A stretch of DNA of 64,000 nt. It comes from Amorphophallus konjac. Its lineage: Eukaryota > Streptophyta > Magnoliopsida > Alismatales > Araceae. Location of the stretch: the NCBI GenBank assembly GCA_022559845.1, contig CM040121.1, positions 563,403,581-563,467,580 of the forward strand, written 5' to 3'. Both the position numbers and the translations under genes were made by a program. Shown here in pieces: positions 1-10,986 of this stretch; the stretch's first letter is position 1; every line of letters starts with the position of its first letter. The notes beneath the pieces were generated by a model. It saw only the letters and a program-made list of their open reading frames with translations. It was not told the origin of the DNA and ran no database searches.

Positions 1-369
1 GCGAATATATTGTTCAGTTATTGATATGTACCAAGGGACCAAGATGAAGATAGATCTTCAAATTATCCACTATATTAATATGGCCCTTATTGAGTATGCA
101 TTGTTATGTTTCAAGCTTTCAAATATCCAATGTATTATGATGAAGAAATGATACTTATTATGATGTTTAAACTTTAAAATCTATATGTTAAATTATTTAT
201 TGTGTTCAAACACATATGATTTTGCATTCTATTATGTTTTTCTATTTGTTTTCTTCAATTTTTAAACCTATATATAAATGTATAATTATATATATTTATA
301 TAAAGGGGGGTAGGGGACTGGTATTGTACCGGCCGGTACCGGTTTGTACTGGTACAGATACCGGTACCG
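1..369. other. AT-rich non-coding sequence
   Basis: No gene is visible. The stretch is AT-rich. At about 318-395 it passes into a short GC-rich block made of overlapping GGTACCGG-like palindromes. By inference it is part of the long first intron of the HSF gene whose first exon lies at 5438-5755. Confidence 0.5.
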
Positions 370-451
370 GCCCTACCCGATACCGAAACTAGTATACCTT
401 GGGATGGGGAGCTTCTTATAAGGAGTTAGAGGTATTAGACTTTCTAAGGGG

Positions 452-1025
452 GTGAGTTCCCCGACGGAGGGCAAGTCGGGGGGTATCATGATCTTATGGA
501 ACCCGTATGAGGTAGAGGAGGTGGTGGCAGATGGACACATTAGCAGATGGGTCATCTCCCTCCATTTCACTTTAGTGAAAGATGGCTTCTCGTGGGACTT
601 CACAGCAGTGTATGGGCTACAGGGGAGAGACGAGAAGCAACTTTTATGGGAGGAGTTGATCACACCACCTTTCTTCAGGGAGGCCATGGTGTGTTGGAGA
701 GGATTTCAATGTCGTGACCGCCCCGTGAGAGAGATCGGGGGACAGTGTTGTTACAGGGGATATGCAGGACTTTACTGCTTTCATTGAGGAGGCGGTTATG
801 ATGGACATTGGCATGGCTCATGGTCATTTTACCCGATCCAACATGCAAGGTGATGCTTTTTGTTCGAGACTAGACATATTCTTGATCTATGTTGATTGGG
901 AGAATCATTGTCCTTATGCAATGGTGCTTCCATTGGCTAGATCTGTGTCGGATCACAAGTTAATCCTCTTGAAGACCGGTCGTTTGCAAGATAAGAGGTT
1001 TTCATTCAGGCTGGAGAAGTTTTAG
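452..1025 (+). pseudogene. LINE endonuclease (APE-type) fragments
   Basis: Two overlapping frames together cover the apurinic endonuclease-like domain of a plant LINE. The first (452-787) carries GGIMILWNP and a WDFTAVYG-like strand. The second (762-1025) carries FTRSN, SRLDIFLI and the terminal SDHKLILL, which matches the SDH catalytic motif of the family. A frameshift near 765 separates them. In the living family this domain nicks target DNA to prime reverse transcription. Here it is dead. Confidence 0.75.
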
Positions 1026-1466
1026 TTCAGAGAGGCAGACTTTATGGATACCATCAGGGGAGCTTAGAGGGCACAGGGAACCGACAGCTCTGCTATGGCT
1101 TCTCTTGTTTCCAAATTGACGCACACCGCTCATGTTCTCAAGATCTGGGGGGCAGACAAAACCCTCCCGGGGAGGGTAGCTAAGGACAGAATTCTTCAGC
1201 AGATTGAGGGTCTTGATAGCTTGGAGGAGGTAGGTCTGATGAATATAGAGGACAAGAGGCTGAGAGACTCCTGGAGATGTCAGTTCGATGAGATTCTTTC
1301 TAAGGAGGAGATCTATTGGAGGCAGAGATCGAGGGACAGATGGATCAAAGAAGAGATAGAAATACTGCTTACTTTCAGCGCATAACATCTGGGAGAAGGA
1401 GAATAAATAGCATTACCTCCATCGGTTGGGTGAGCACTCCATCTCTTCAGATGAGCAGGTCGAGGG

Positions 1467-2575
1467 GTGGCGAGGGACTACTACTCCATGTTATTTTTAG
1501 AGGAGGACCACTTTAGACCAAGGATTGCTGATGAACTTCTTCCAATACTTTCTCAGGATGCGAGAGAGGACATCTTGCAAAATTTTACTAAGGAGGAGGT
1601 CCGACAGGCAATTTTTTCTCTTGCAGAGGATAAAGCTCCAGGTCCATATGGTTTCTCTTTGGCCTTCTTCCAACAATGTTGGGATATCGTCAAATCTGAT
1701 CTTCTGGCAGCAGTTAAGGAATTTTATGAGAGGAGGGCGCATTTGAGGGGAATCAATAAAACCTTCATTATTCTCATCCCCAAGAAACAAGGGGCCCAAG
1801 ACTTCCGTGATTTCAGACTTATCAGCTTGTTGAATGAGACTTACAAGATCATCACCAAATTATTGGCAGAAAGTCATGGATAGGGTGGTCAGTGCAATCC
1901 AGAGAGCCTTTATCAGAGGTTGTCACATACAAGACAATTTTTGGGTGGCCCATGAGTGCTTGTAAGAAAAGAGAGGTGGTCTTGAAACTGGATTTTGCAA
2001 AGGCCTATGATAGGGTTAACTAGTCTTGCCTGTTTGATGTGCTAGAGAAGATGGGTTTTAAGGTTAGATGGATTGGTTGGATCAGGTCTTACATATCTTC
2101 TGCTTCATTTGCAATTCTTGTGAACGGGAAGCCGACTTCCTTCTTCCACAGTGGCAGGAGGATCAGGCAGGGAGATCCTATATCTCATTTCCTCTTCGTG
2201 CTGCTGGCTAGTGTCCGTAGCAAGGTATGATAGAGAGCAAAGTCTACATGTTTGATTAGGGGATTTCAGACTAGGAGAGGTGGTCTCTCGATCACCCACT
2301 TGCAATATACTGATGATACCATCATGTTCCTGGCAGAGGATAAGAGGTAGATGTATGTGGCAAGATTTTTGCTGGAGCCGCTGGAAGAGACTACAGGCTT
2401 GAAGGTTGACTTCAATAAAAGTTTGGTTGATGGAGTTAACTTGGAGGCCAGCTCGATTCACGAGATTGCTCACGTCTTAGGATGTCAGATAGGGGGGTTC
2501 CCTTTCTCTTACTTGGGTCTCCCTCTCACCCCAGGGGCCCTCCAGTGTGTTGATTGGCTCCCTATTATCCAGTAG
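1467..2575 (+). pseudogene. LINE reverse transcriptase, disrupted
   Basis: Reverse transcriptase of the LINE, spread over several frames. 1467-1883 reads APGPYGFSLAFFQQCW, then FIILIPKKQGAQDFRDFRLI, the canonical start of plant L1 RT. About 1985-2230 reads LDFAKAYDRVN, GWIRSYISSASF and RRIRQGDPISHFLF. About 2308 holds YTDDTIMF in place of the usual YADD catalytic box. In-frame stops interrupt each segment. The Ala-to-Thr change in the YADD box and the frameshifts show it is inactive. Confidence 0.85.
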
Positions 2576-3975
2576 TATGAGGTTAGACTGGGTGGCTGGA
2601 AGACAAGACTCCTATCTTATGGGGGCAAATTAGTCATTTGTAGATCGATGTTAGACAATTTACCTATCTACTATCTCTCTGTGCTCCGCACCCTGAAGAT
2701 TGTGATGAAAAAGATTGAAGCCACTCATAGAAGATTCTTCTCGACATGGAAGTGGAGGGAGGTGTAGGGGTTGGCATGACATCGGGTGGGGGAAGGTGGT
2801 TGCTACCAATGAACAAGAGAAAGTCGGTATCAAGCATGTAGGCGACTTCAATTTGGCCCTCTTGAGGAAGTGGCTATGGAGGCTGGGAGCAAGGGATGAA
2901 GGTCTTTGGGCACAGCTCATCAGGCAGCGGTACTTCGACAAGAGGAGGGTGTGGGATTTGGACTTTCCGGCTCCAGCCCACATGTCTCCTATTTGGCGCG
3001 GCATCTTCTCTTAGAGGGACTTCATCTCCTTCGGCGCTCGGGTCAGTCTAAGAAAAGGTAACCACTGTCTTTTCTGGAAGGACAAATAATGTAGCAACTT
3101 CACTTTGGAGGCTTCTTCCCTAATTTGTTCGCGATCTCGGCTAACCCTTGGGGGTCGGTGGGCCGGGCTTTTGATCCCATCCTCTCTGAGGGCACCTGGG
3201 CACCGACCTTCAGGAGGGACCTCAGGTGTGCTAAGATAGAATAGTTCCAAGACCTCCTCCTTGCCCTCCTTGACTTTGTCTCGCATCCCATCAGGGAGGA
3301 TGCGTGATTTAGAGGTAGGATAGGGAGGGGACCTACTCAGTTAGGCTGACCTACTCCATCATCTTTGACAGCGGGGTACCGCACAATCTTGCTCCCCACA
3401 TATGGAGATCAAGGAGGTCGTTGAAGGTGAAACTGTTGATCTAGAGGATTTCCCATGGGAGACTTTCCACTCGAGACAGGCTCCTCTCCTTCCTACCGAG
3501 TATCCAAGCAACCTGCTGTTTGTGTGGCTGCCCTTACTCACGGACTGTGTGGGAGGGTGTGGCTACGAGAGCCCAATATGTACTCGGCCGATAGACTGAG
3601 GTGTAGTCCTTCATCGAATCCTGGGGTAGGTCCTAGCCCTGCAGCGGTGATTGTGTGGTTTAGTGGCTCATTCTGCATGCCACTCTCTAGTCCAATTGGT
3701 GTGAGAGGAACAAAACAATCTTCAGGAGGGAGGCCAGAGTGGAGGACTCCTATTTCTTTCATTTGTACTAGAGTGAGAATGGGCGAAGTTGTTTTGTAAT
3801 GTGAATGCCCTCAGCTCACCTCTTTTTATTTTGTTGGGGGGTTAGATCGTCCCACACCGCCTTGGTGTGACTTTTTGTATAGGGTCTCTTTTTCGGAGCT
3901 CAGTGACTACACTTGTACATCTTCCTTTTCATTTAATACATACAGTGGTACTATCCACATTGAAATAAAAAAATG

Positions 3976-4372
3976 TACCATAGCCGACTATTGTGGGGTG
4001 AGCTCCTTTCCAAGTGGAATGGGTCTTGGAGGCTCAAGGACAACCCCAGAGGTTGGTGGTTGTTCCTACATGCTAGGGTTGCTATCTTTTGGGCCATTTG
4101 GAGTGAGAGGGATTTAAGGATATTCTAAAATGAATCCAAAACTTCCGAGATGGCTACACCTTTCACATGTAATAGGGTTTGAGAATTTGCTGTGATGATG
4201 TATCTACTTCTTCCCTTTTTGACTTTTGGGGAGGTGTTCGAGAGACATCATCTACGTGTGCTATAGCATAGTAGGACTTTTGCCTTATGTCCCCTTTCTA
4301 TACTTGTACATCTCTCTTTTTTTTGTTTTAACACAAAATTGCGGTACTATCCACTTTGAAAAAAAAGAAGAG
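3976..4372 (+). mobile_element. Second, 5'-truncated LINE 3' end
   Basis: Directly downstream of the first LINE tail there is another C-terminal LINE piece, reading FWAIWSERDLRIF at about 4088-4125. It is followed by the same type of 3' end: CTTGTACATCTCTC, GCGGTACTATCCAC and an A-run at about 4358-4366. The shared tail motifs show a second insertion of the same family, truncated at its 5' end as LINEs usually are. Confidence 0.7.
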
Positions 4373-5437
4373 AGAAGGATCTGATAGGTTGAGGCAATAT
4401 AAAGAAAACTTAGAAAAGACAGCAATTCTCGTCATATCATTAAAAAGCCAATGTCCTAATGGTCCAATGCATGTAGACATTTTTCAATATCTGTGGCAGA
4501 TGTCATTCAATGGTAAAAACTGTGCATGTTCTATCATTCTTGCATATCATAAACATAAGTCTTGACCGTGTATAATAATTTTGAAACTTTCATTCTAAGA
4601 TAGAAAGAGCATGTGACTGAACAATAAATAGTAACTCAAAAATAATGCACCAAAATTCAGAAAATGAAATTCTTTAAAGGTGAATTATTCACCAAATGGC
4701 ATCCACTTCGTTGGGTAATTTATATAGAACAATAACAAATATAAAGTTATTCACGTCTATGATTGCTCTAGAGCTCTACGCCTCAACTGAGCCCTGCCTA
4801 AACAGCCTAGTAGTCTCCACATCTATAGTCACTTGGAGAATTTGGCTGCCTACAATACAATTAAAAGATACTTGAACTGACTGAAATCATGATTCCTGAA
4901 CAGTAGAGGATGTACCAGTGACATCACAAGCACGAGAAAATTTACAAAATATTTAAAGTCCTAATGTTCCATGGTAGAGCAACAGCATCCAAAAGTCACC
5001 TTCCAAAAATCAGCATCCCAAAAGGACATACAAGATGGCTATATTTCTTTTATAGGAATGTCATCTAGCCAAATGTCACGAAACCATGTCAGGGAATCTC
5101 CAGCCATTTCTAGCTGAGTTGGAAACTGCCACGGCCCATCATCTCAGATACCGATAATATCCAGAGAAATGGTGAAATCTTTTTTTATTTAGAATGTCAT
5201 CTAACCTACTGCTGTTGTGAAACCATATCAACAAATCTCCAGGCACTTGTAACTGTGTCAAGAAACAGCCAAGACCGGTCACCTCAGACACCCAGAGCAT
5301 CAAGAAAATTCACCCTTTTTTTTCCTTTCTACGGCAATAAGCATCGCCTCCTCTTATGTTCATTTCAACAGAAGGAGAAACAACCCCTAAAGCAACGTCA
5401 CCAAGAAGGAAGAGGGTCGGGACTCGGGAGTGCATAC
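4373..5437 (-). other. HSF first-intron sequence, no gene seen
   Basis: AT-rich sequence between the LINE remains and HSF exon 1. No exon 2 of the HSF (which should read FRKVDPDRWEF-like) could be found on the minus strand here or in 1-370. I therefore treat the stretch as intron, starting with the GT complementary to 5436-5437. Confidence 0.5.
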
Positions 5438-5755
5438 GTAGGTGTTGAGCTGGCGGACGAAGCTGGAGAAGTTGTTGTGCTTGAAGTACTTGGGGAGGAG
5501 GCTCTTCGCGAACTCCGGCGGGTTCCACACCACGAAGCTGTTGTTGGCGGGTCCCCACGAGATCACAGGGTCCGTCGCCGGGTCGTCCACGATGTCGTAC
5601 GTCTTGCTCAAGAACGGTGGCGGCACCCCACCCCCCGCCGCACCGCCGGAGGCGCCCGACACTCCAGCGCCACTTACTGCAACATTCCCGCTGGCAAGGG
5701 CCCCATCCCCCTCCATTGCTCCTCCTCTCAGCGCTGGAAACTGGTCGCTACTCAT
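5438..5755 (-). CDS. Heat shock transcription factor, class A1-like, first coding exon
   Basis: First exon of a plant heat shock factor, a nuclear regulator that trimerises and binds heat shock elements. From the ATG at 5755 it codes 106 residues: a Gly/Ala-rich start of about 45 residues, then [57 protein letters not shown]. This is the N-terminal part of the winged-helix HSF DNA-binding domain. The exon stops at TAC, directly followed by GTATGC. That is the place of the conserved HSF intron inside the DNA-binding domain. The [13 protein letters not shown] stretch resembles HsfA1 rather than A2 or B types (family knowledge). Oligomerisation, NLS and activation domains must lie left of the window. 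Reading on past the donor gives an unrelated 16-residue tail that I regard as intron. Confidence 0.9.
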
Positions 5756-5950
5756 ACAGAAGACTGCAACTGGATCTGGCGGTGGGGGGGGGGAACAGAA
5801 GAGAGGGGAGTATAGAGATAGAGATGGAAGAAAGAGGGGTTGGGAGAGGGGGAAGGAGGCCGCAGAGCGAGGGAGGGAGAAGGCGGGTGTTGGGTTTTGG
5901 GCACCGAGTAACAGAGAGACCTAGGAACGTAAAAGGTCATTTCACGTGAC
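5756..5950 (-). promoter_or_regulatory. Probable 5'UTR/core promoter of the HSF gene
   Basis: Upstream of the HSF start codon the minus strand is strongly pyrimidine-rich (CT-runs, a C9-type run near 5785), as plant 5'UTRs often are. No clear TATA box was found. The transcription start is not determined. Confidence 0.4.
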
Positions 5951-6142
5951 ACATTAACTCCACGGAAAAATAAGATTGTCATTGGTTATAAAGAAATAGA
6001 TTAAAAAATAAATTTAAATATCCAAAAAATACTCAAATCTAATTTTTTTCTCTCCATTAAATTATGATAATAAATCACAGTTACTAATATACCCCGAACT
6101 CACGGCGGTGCTAAGTCCTCACTTACTATCCATTAAACTCTT

Positions 6143-6402
6143 GGCTCCGCTTTGGTACGGGATTAAATGTATCCCGGTTAAATTTAAGTGGTTTTATTAG
6201 TTCCTCACTTATACCTTTTTGCTTTGGTATGGGATTGGGTTAAATTATCCCAGCTGTGGAGGTGGGATAGTTTAACATGACTTAAGTCAATTTAACAAAC
6301 TTTTAAGTAGATTATTTAAAAAAGCTCCCCCCAAATCAAATAGGGATAAGTTACGTCAAAAAGTAACTTATTCCTATGTTAAACCCCAAACAAAGCGGCG
6401 CT
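6143..6402. repeat. Probable MITE
   Basis: The ends look inverted: CCGCTTTGGTACGGGATTAA at the left, and a right end whose complement reads CCGCTTTGTTTGGGGTTTAA. The interior is AT-rich and non-coding. A target duplication could not be fixed, so the limits are approximate. It lies about 400 bp upstream of the HSF gene. Confidence 0.45.
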
Positions 6403-6644
6403 TGGGGGGATTTGATAACCAAGCACCCCGGGGTCGATTAGGGGGGTTCTGTGAGGGGGAGGGCGAGGGAAGGCGGGATCCACCGTTTAGCCCATGTCGA
6501 CTAACCGGCCGACCACTCCTTTGTCAAACAGGGTCTTGATGATCACAACTATATTAACTTATTATGACGTGGCATCATAAGATTAATTTAGTTTCCAAGA
6601 AATTAGCATAGCATTTCAAGACATCATGTCAATAAAGTAAAAAT

Positions 6645-6895
6645 TATAATAATTTTTATATAAAAATTATTGGTAGATGTGAGTTTATAAAAAAAAATTA
6701 TAATTAGATAATTTTAAATTTTATAAGAATATCATATTTATTTATAGATATATTAATTTTTGACAAAAAATTAAAAGAATATGTTTAAATAATATTTATG
6801 TACTATTTGAATTAACTTAGTAATATATCTACTAATATATTTTTAGAAATAATTTTTACAAATTCACCTATATCAATAATTTTCATGTAAAAATC
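6645..6895. repeat. Diverged copy of a Mutator-type MITE
   Basis: The right end (TTCACCTATATC...ATTTTCATGTAAAAA) and a weaker left end resemble the termini of the MITEs at 15520-15799 and 37806-41428. No target duplication was recognised. An old member of the same family is likely. Confidence 0.35.
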
Positions 6896-9171
6896 TCAAA
6901 CTAGAAGTGTAATCGATATTCAAAAAAGTGTTTATGGTATTCATATTTAAAAATAAAGAATACGGATATTATCTACACAGTTATCTGAAAATTCTTATAT
7001 ATAAAATATTTCGTGATATCATTCCAAAAGCGTAAGAAGTAGAAGTGTCATCGATATTCAAAGAAATATTTTTATATCCATATCTAAAAATAAAATGGTA
7101 CAGATATTATCTACACAATTATTTCAAAAGTCTTATATCTGAATTTATTCAAACAACTTTAAAATGGATGGATAATTGGTAAAATATATTTAGTTTACAT
7201 GTCTGCTCGTATTTTTCAGTCATGGATATTTCATTAAAAATTTCTATTTTTTTCAATTTGATATCTTATTTTCCAATCTAACACTCTATTTATCAATCAA
7301 ATACTCCATTCTTCAATATGGCAAATGGAGTTTATTTTTTTACAAATCACATGAATATTAGGTCCCATCCACTGTCGCATCCTGTCCTTATGACTCAATA
7401 AAAGTCCAAGGTAATGTTTGGAAAAGAGCTTGTGATAGATTCTAAAATTTCTAATGATTATAATCCACAACAAAATATGCAACTATTTTCAGACTGCGTT
7501 TAGTTCAGATGGTAGGAGAAGATTTTAAGATTTCAATGATTGAAATTCATGATAACATAAGAAGTCCAACCAAATATCTCGACTTACGTGCCTAAATAGA
7601 TTTTCCAATGAATATAGAGATAGATATATGAGGAGGAGAGATAAAAATCTAAAAAAATTGGTGCAAAGGAGATTCTTATAGATATTTATGAGATTGTTGA
7701 CTATTTTTTTATTTTAATCCTCCTCATCCCATATAAAAATGTTAAAAGGAATGATAAGTTGGTAATTCCCTCGTCCCCACCCCTCAACTACGTCAAAATG
7801 GAAGATAACTTCGCCAAACGTTTTTTTGTTAATCTAAAATCTCTCCTATGTCAAGGCATGTCAGTCAACTAAACTTATACAGTATTTTTTCAAAATCATC
7901 ATCCTCGTCATCACGTATAAACGACTCATATATGCAATGAACTTATCTCAGCTTATGTGCACCCTAAAATCTCTCGAGTGAGGGAACATAGACATATGGA
8001 CACTGGTGAGTCCGAAATCGCCAAAAGCAACATATGGGCTACTTTTCCAATTTGGTGGGCAGATTCCAAATGTCCCAATTAAGATAAGGCCCTTCTTTAT
8101 GGCATATTTACACCATATGCTAGTCCTTAACGTGAAAAGATAGCCTATGATAAAAGAGATGTGTTGCACACATTGGGTGTGTAGTGTCTTTAAATTTTTT
8201 TATCTAATTAATTTTTTTTGAAGTGGACTCTAAATTATTTTAACTTGAGGTACAAATCACGTCATCATTAGATTACCTAAAAAATAATAAAAAAAGAAAC
8301 AAGATGAGATGAGATGAATGTTGGGCCCATTCTTTTAAAAATCGACATGTTTTATTTTTAATTTGTTTAGATAATCAGATGGTGACGTGTCTTACACCTA
8401 ATATTAGGATATCTTGAAAGTTATTTCAAATTTTTTAAAAAAATACTACATATCGAGTGTATACAACTGTTGTGGAACCTAACTAGTGTGCTGGAGCCGC
8501 GGGTTGACCCACGGTTTGTTGTAGAAGACTGGGACATATGCGCCCACAAGGTGTTCGGAGAAAAGCCCGTCACCCGTGTGTGAGCTGTATACACATGCTG
8601 CGGGCCTCTAAAGTCTGTGGTTGACTTATTTGGGTCTCCCTTTGACCTTGGAAGGTTGAAAGAAGGCGTCTGGGGGCAAATCATGTCTCGCGACTCGCCG
8701 ACTGACTACACTCATTGGGACCTTAGTCACCCCTAATACTGCCCCTTCCACGCCAGAATCTGCCACCCGATCGAGTCATGTGAGGAAGTTCAATACCTCA
8801 TCCAGGAACAGATCCAGTGGGAGCAGATCGATACGGAGGGGAACTCCATGTCACTTGTCAGGCTTCGACAAGTTGTCGAAGAAACCCTGAGCATCGCCGG
8901 GGATGCGCCCGAGCGGCCAGACTCCCCTCAAGAAAATAGTCACAGACTGCCTTACCAGCATCCTTCAAAATGGCTCGAGTTCCAGGCCAACAACAGCACA
9001 CCTGAGTATATAGCATTCCAAACTCAAGATCAAAAGGGCATATACGCCTTTTGCTTTCACCTCATAGTACAATCTATTTCGTACTGGAAAAGGAAGATGA
9101 AATATTTTTCAAAAGATCATGATCCATCAAGATATCATAATTTAATAAGACATTAAGACAAGACTAACACG
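6896..9171. other. AT-rich intergenic sequence
   Basis: No gene recognised. Open frames here (for example 8848-9156) have no family features I know. The stretch 8450-9000 is less AT-rich and may be an old unrecognised repeat. Confidence 0.4.
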
Positions 9172-9605
9172 ACTATTGCTTAAGTTTGCTGAGATGATCT
9201 ATCTCTCTCACACATAATTAATGCTAATAAAATTTTATGATGTGCTCCTATACATTACATTGAATCTTTAAGTTTTGTACATAAAATTATTATTAAATAA
9301 AAATTATAAAAGAATTTATTCTTAAAAATATTAAGACATATCAACGCATAACTTTGAATTGAGTAAAAATATCATATTTATTTGTAGACATATTATTTTT
9401 ATCAAATAATTTCAAATATATATTTATATACTATTTATATATTATTTGAATTAATATAATCATATAATTATTAATATTTTAAAAATGGTTTTTATAAAAT
9501 ATTATTTAATAATATATGTATACAAAATTACTAAAAATTATTATTATTTGTTCATCATCCTATACATTGGACGCATCTATCAAGATGAGGTCGGCTACCG
9601 CTTGT
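9172..9605. repeat. Left copy of a ~420-bp direct repeat flanking the pararetrovirus segment
   Basis: From GCTTAAGTTTGCTGAGATGA to GTCGGCTAC this block is closely similar, in the same orientation, to 16006-16416. It includes an AT-rich foldback-like interior with complementary ends. It does not begin TG or end CA and I see no primer-binding site next to it, so it does not look like an LTR. The two copies bracket the endogenous pararetrovirus. Confidence 0.7.
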
Positions 9606-10046
9606 ACTAGTCAAAACTGTACACAAGCTTTCTATTCCAAACATCTCTTTTATGACACTGAATAAGAATAAAATAATGTCAAGATTTATAGGGCCACACA
9701 CTCTTCGCTATTCTACCATTCAACTACTTCCTGCCCCCAAATCAGTAGCATCCACCTCAACTTCTGCCTCCATATTTGAGTTACCTCTTATCCTACCCGT
9801 CATCCACGACCCTCCTCCATCCTCAATCACTAACTCTCCAAATAGAGATGTCGCAACCATCAAGATGCTTCAATCCACTCATGGAGGATCTCTCAGTCCC
9901 GAGTAAGTTATGTTTTTCTCACGGAAGGAGAGTGACCCCCAATAATGTCCTATAAAACTACAACTCCTGAGTAATTTCACAAGGAGAAGATTAAGTTAAG
10001 AGCATATGTCAGTTATCTCTTACTGCACAAGACAGATTATGTTGAA

Positions 10047-10675
10047 ATGCAGAAAGATAAAATCAGACAATTAAATTACCTTATTCATTGGTCGACATTT
10101 GCTGAGAGTCACTTAATGAAAGTAGAGGCACAACTGCTCCAAATACAAGTAAATTTTGATGCTATGAAAAATTATATCATGGTCCAAAGGGTTATTACTA
10201 CACTATCAATACATCAAGCTATCGCAACTCATGAGGCCAACGTCAAACTTCTGAAAAATAAGTCTGTTGATTTTGTCGCATTCAAAAAGTTAGAATTTTC
10301 TAAAACTATCATTGTGCCCAAAGACCCCAGCAAACTAAGTAGTGAGTCACTTGGTCTAAAATGATAAAATATTGGTTGCCTAAAGATGAAACTGGCACTA
10401 GTCATGGATTTGTGGACCCCTCTACTTCAAACTATCCTTGTTCAACTTTTATCGTAAGAAATCATGCAGAACAAAAAAGAGGCAAAGCCAGAATGGTTAT
10501 CGATTATGGGCCGTTAAATGTTGTTACCATTGACATCAAGTGGTCACTACTAAACAATGAAAAATCGATTCAAAGGTTAGCACAAAAAATAATTTTCTCA
10601 AAATTTGATTACAAATCAGGCTATCATTAGATAAAGATAGTGGATGAAGATATTCATAAAACCATCTTTTAGGGT
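10047..10675 (+). pseudogene. Pararetrovirus pre-RT and reverse transcriptase fragment
   Basis: Two adjoining frames. 10047-10364 is a lysine-rich linker ending SSESLGLK. 10361-10630 contains FIVRNHAEQKRGKARMVIDY, then FSKFDYKSGYH, which match the fingers/palm start of caulimovirid RT. An in-frame stop follows at about 10628. After about 10670 the sequence jumps to a block that elsewhere lies on the protease side of the polyprotein, so the natural domain order is broken. The catalytic YxDD region is absent. In intact viruses this enzyme copies the pregenomic RNA into DNA. Confidence 0.7.
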
Positions 10676-10986
10676 GTTATTGAGACCATGAATGGAAGCC
10701 GTTTTATTTTTCATTTTACCCTCTAAGTATCCTTAAAAGTAGGCAAACAAATCTTGCTCGTTGTTTTTTTCCAAATCAATGATGGTAGTTATGAAGTAGG
10801 CTTGTGATGTGTCACGCTCAACAACATAGGTCCCTATACTATTTCTCTTGACACGGTGATACTCAATATTCATACAGAATGAGATATTAGTTCCAGAAGT
10901 TCTCCCCACTTCAAAAGTCCCAAAATAATATGCTGACAATTGAACATGTGTCTATCTCCAGTGAAGGTGGATAGAGGGCTAAGGCT

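Larger units (their letters stand above)
370..3975 (+). mobile_element. Degraded L1-type LINE retrotransposon
   Basis: A non-LTR retrotransposon on the plus strand, broken by many frameshifts and stops. Seen in order: an endonuclease-like start (GGIMILWNP, about 478-505) ending in the SDH motif (about 950), a reverse transcriptase (about 1467-2575), and a C-terminal part read only in fragments to about 3800. The 3' end is a short untranslated tail with CTTGTACATCTTC, GGTACTATCCAC and a terminal A-run near 3966. The order endonuclease, RT, C-terminal domain, A-tail is that of plant L1 LINEs. It lies antisense inside the inferred first intron of the HSF gene. It cannot encode working proteins. 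Confidence 0.85.

Noticed and set aside
5255..5815. A 186-residue plus-strand protein over the HSF exon
   Set aside because: It is the antisense shadow of HSF exon 1, whose minus-strand reading matches a conserved domain exactly.
7495..7875. A possible MITE (GCGTTTAGTTCAGATG and AGTTTAGTTGACTGAC ends)
   Set aside because: The ends match over only about ten bases and no target duplication was found.
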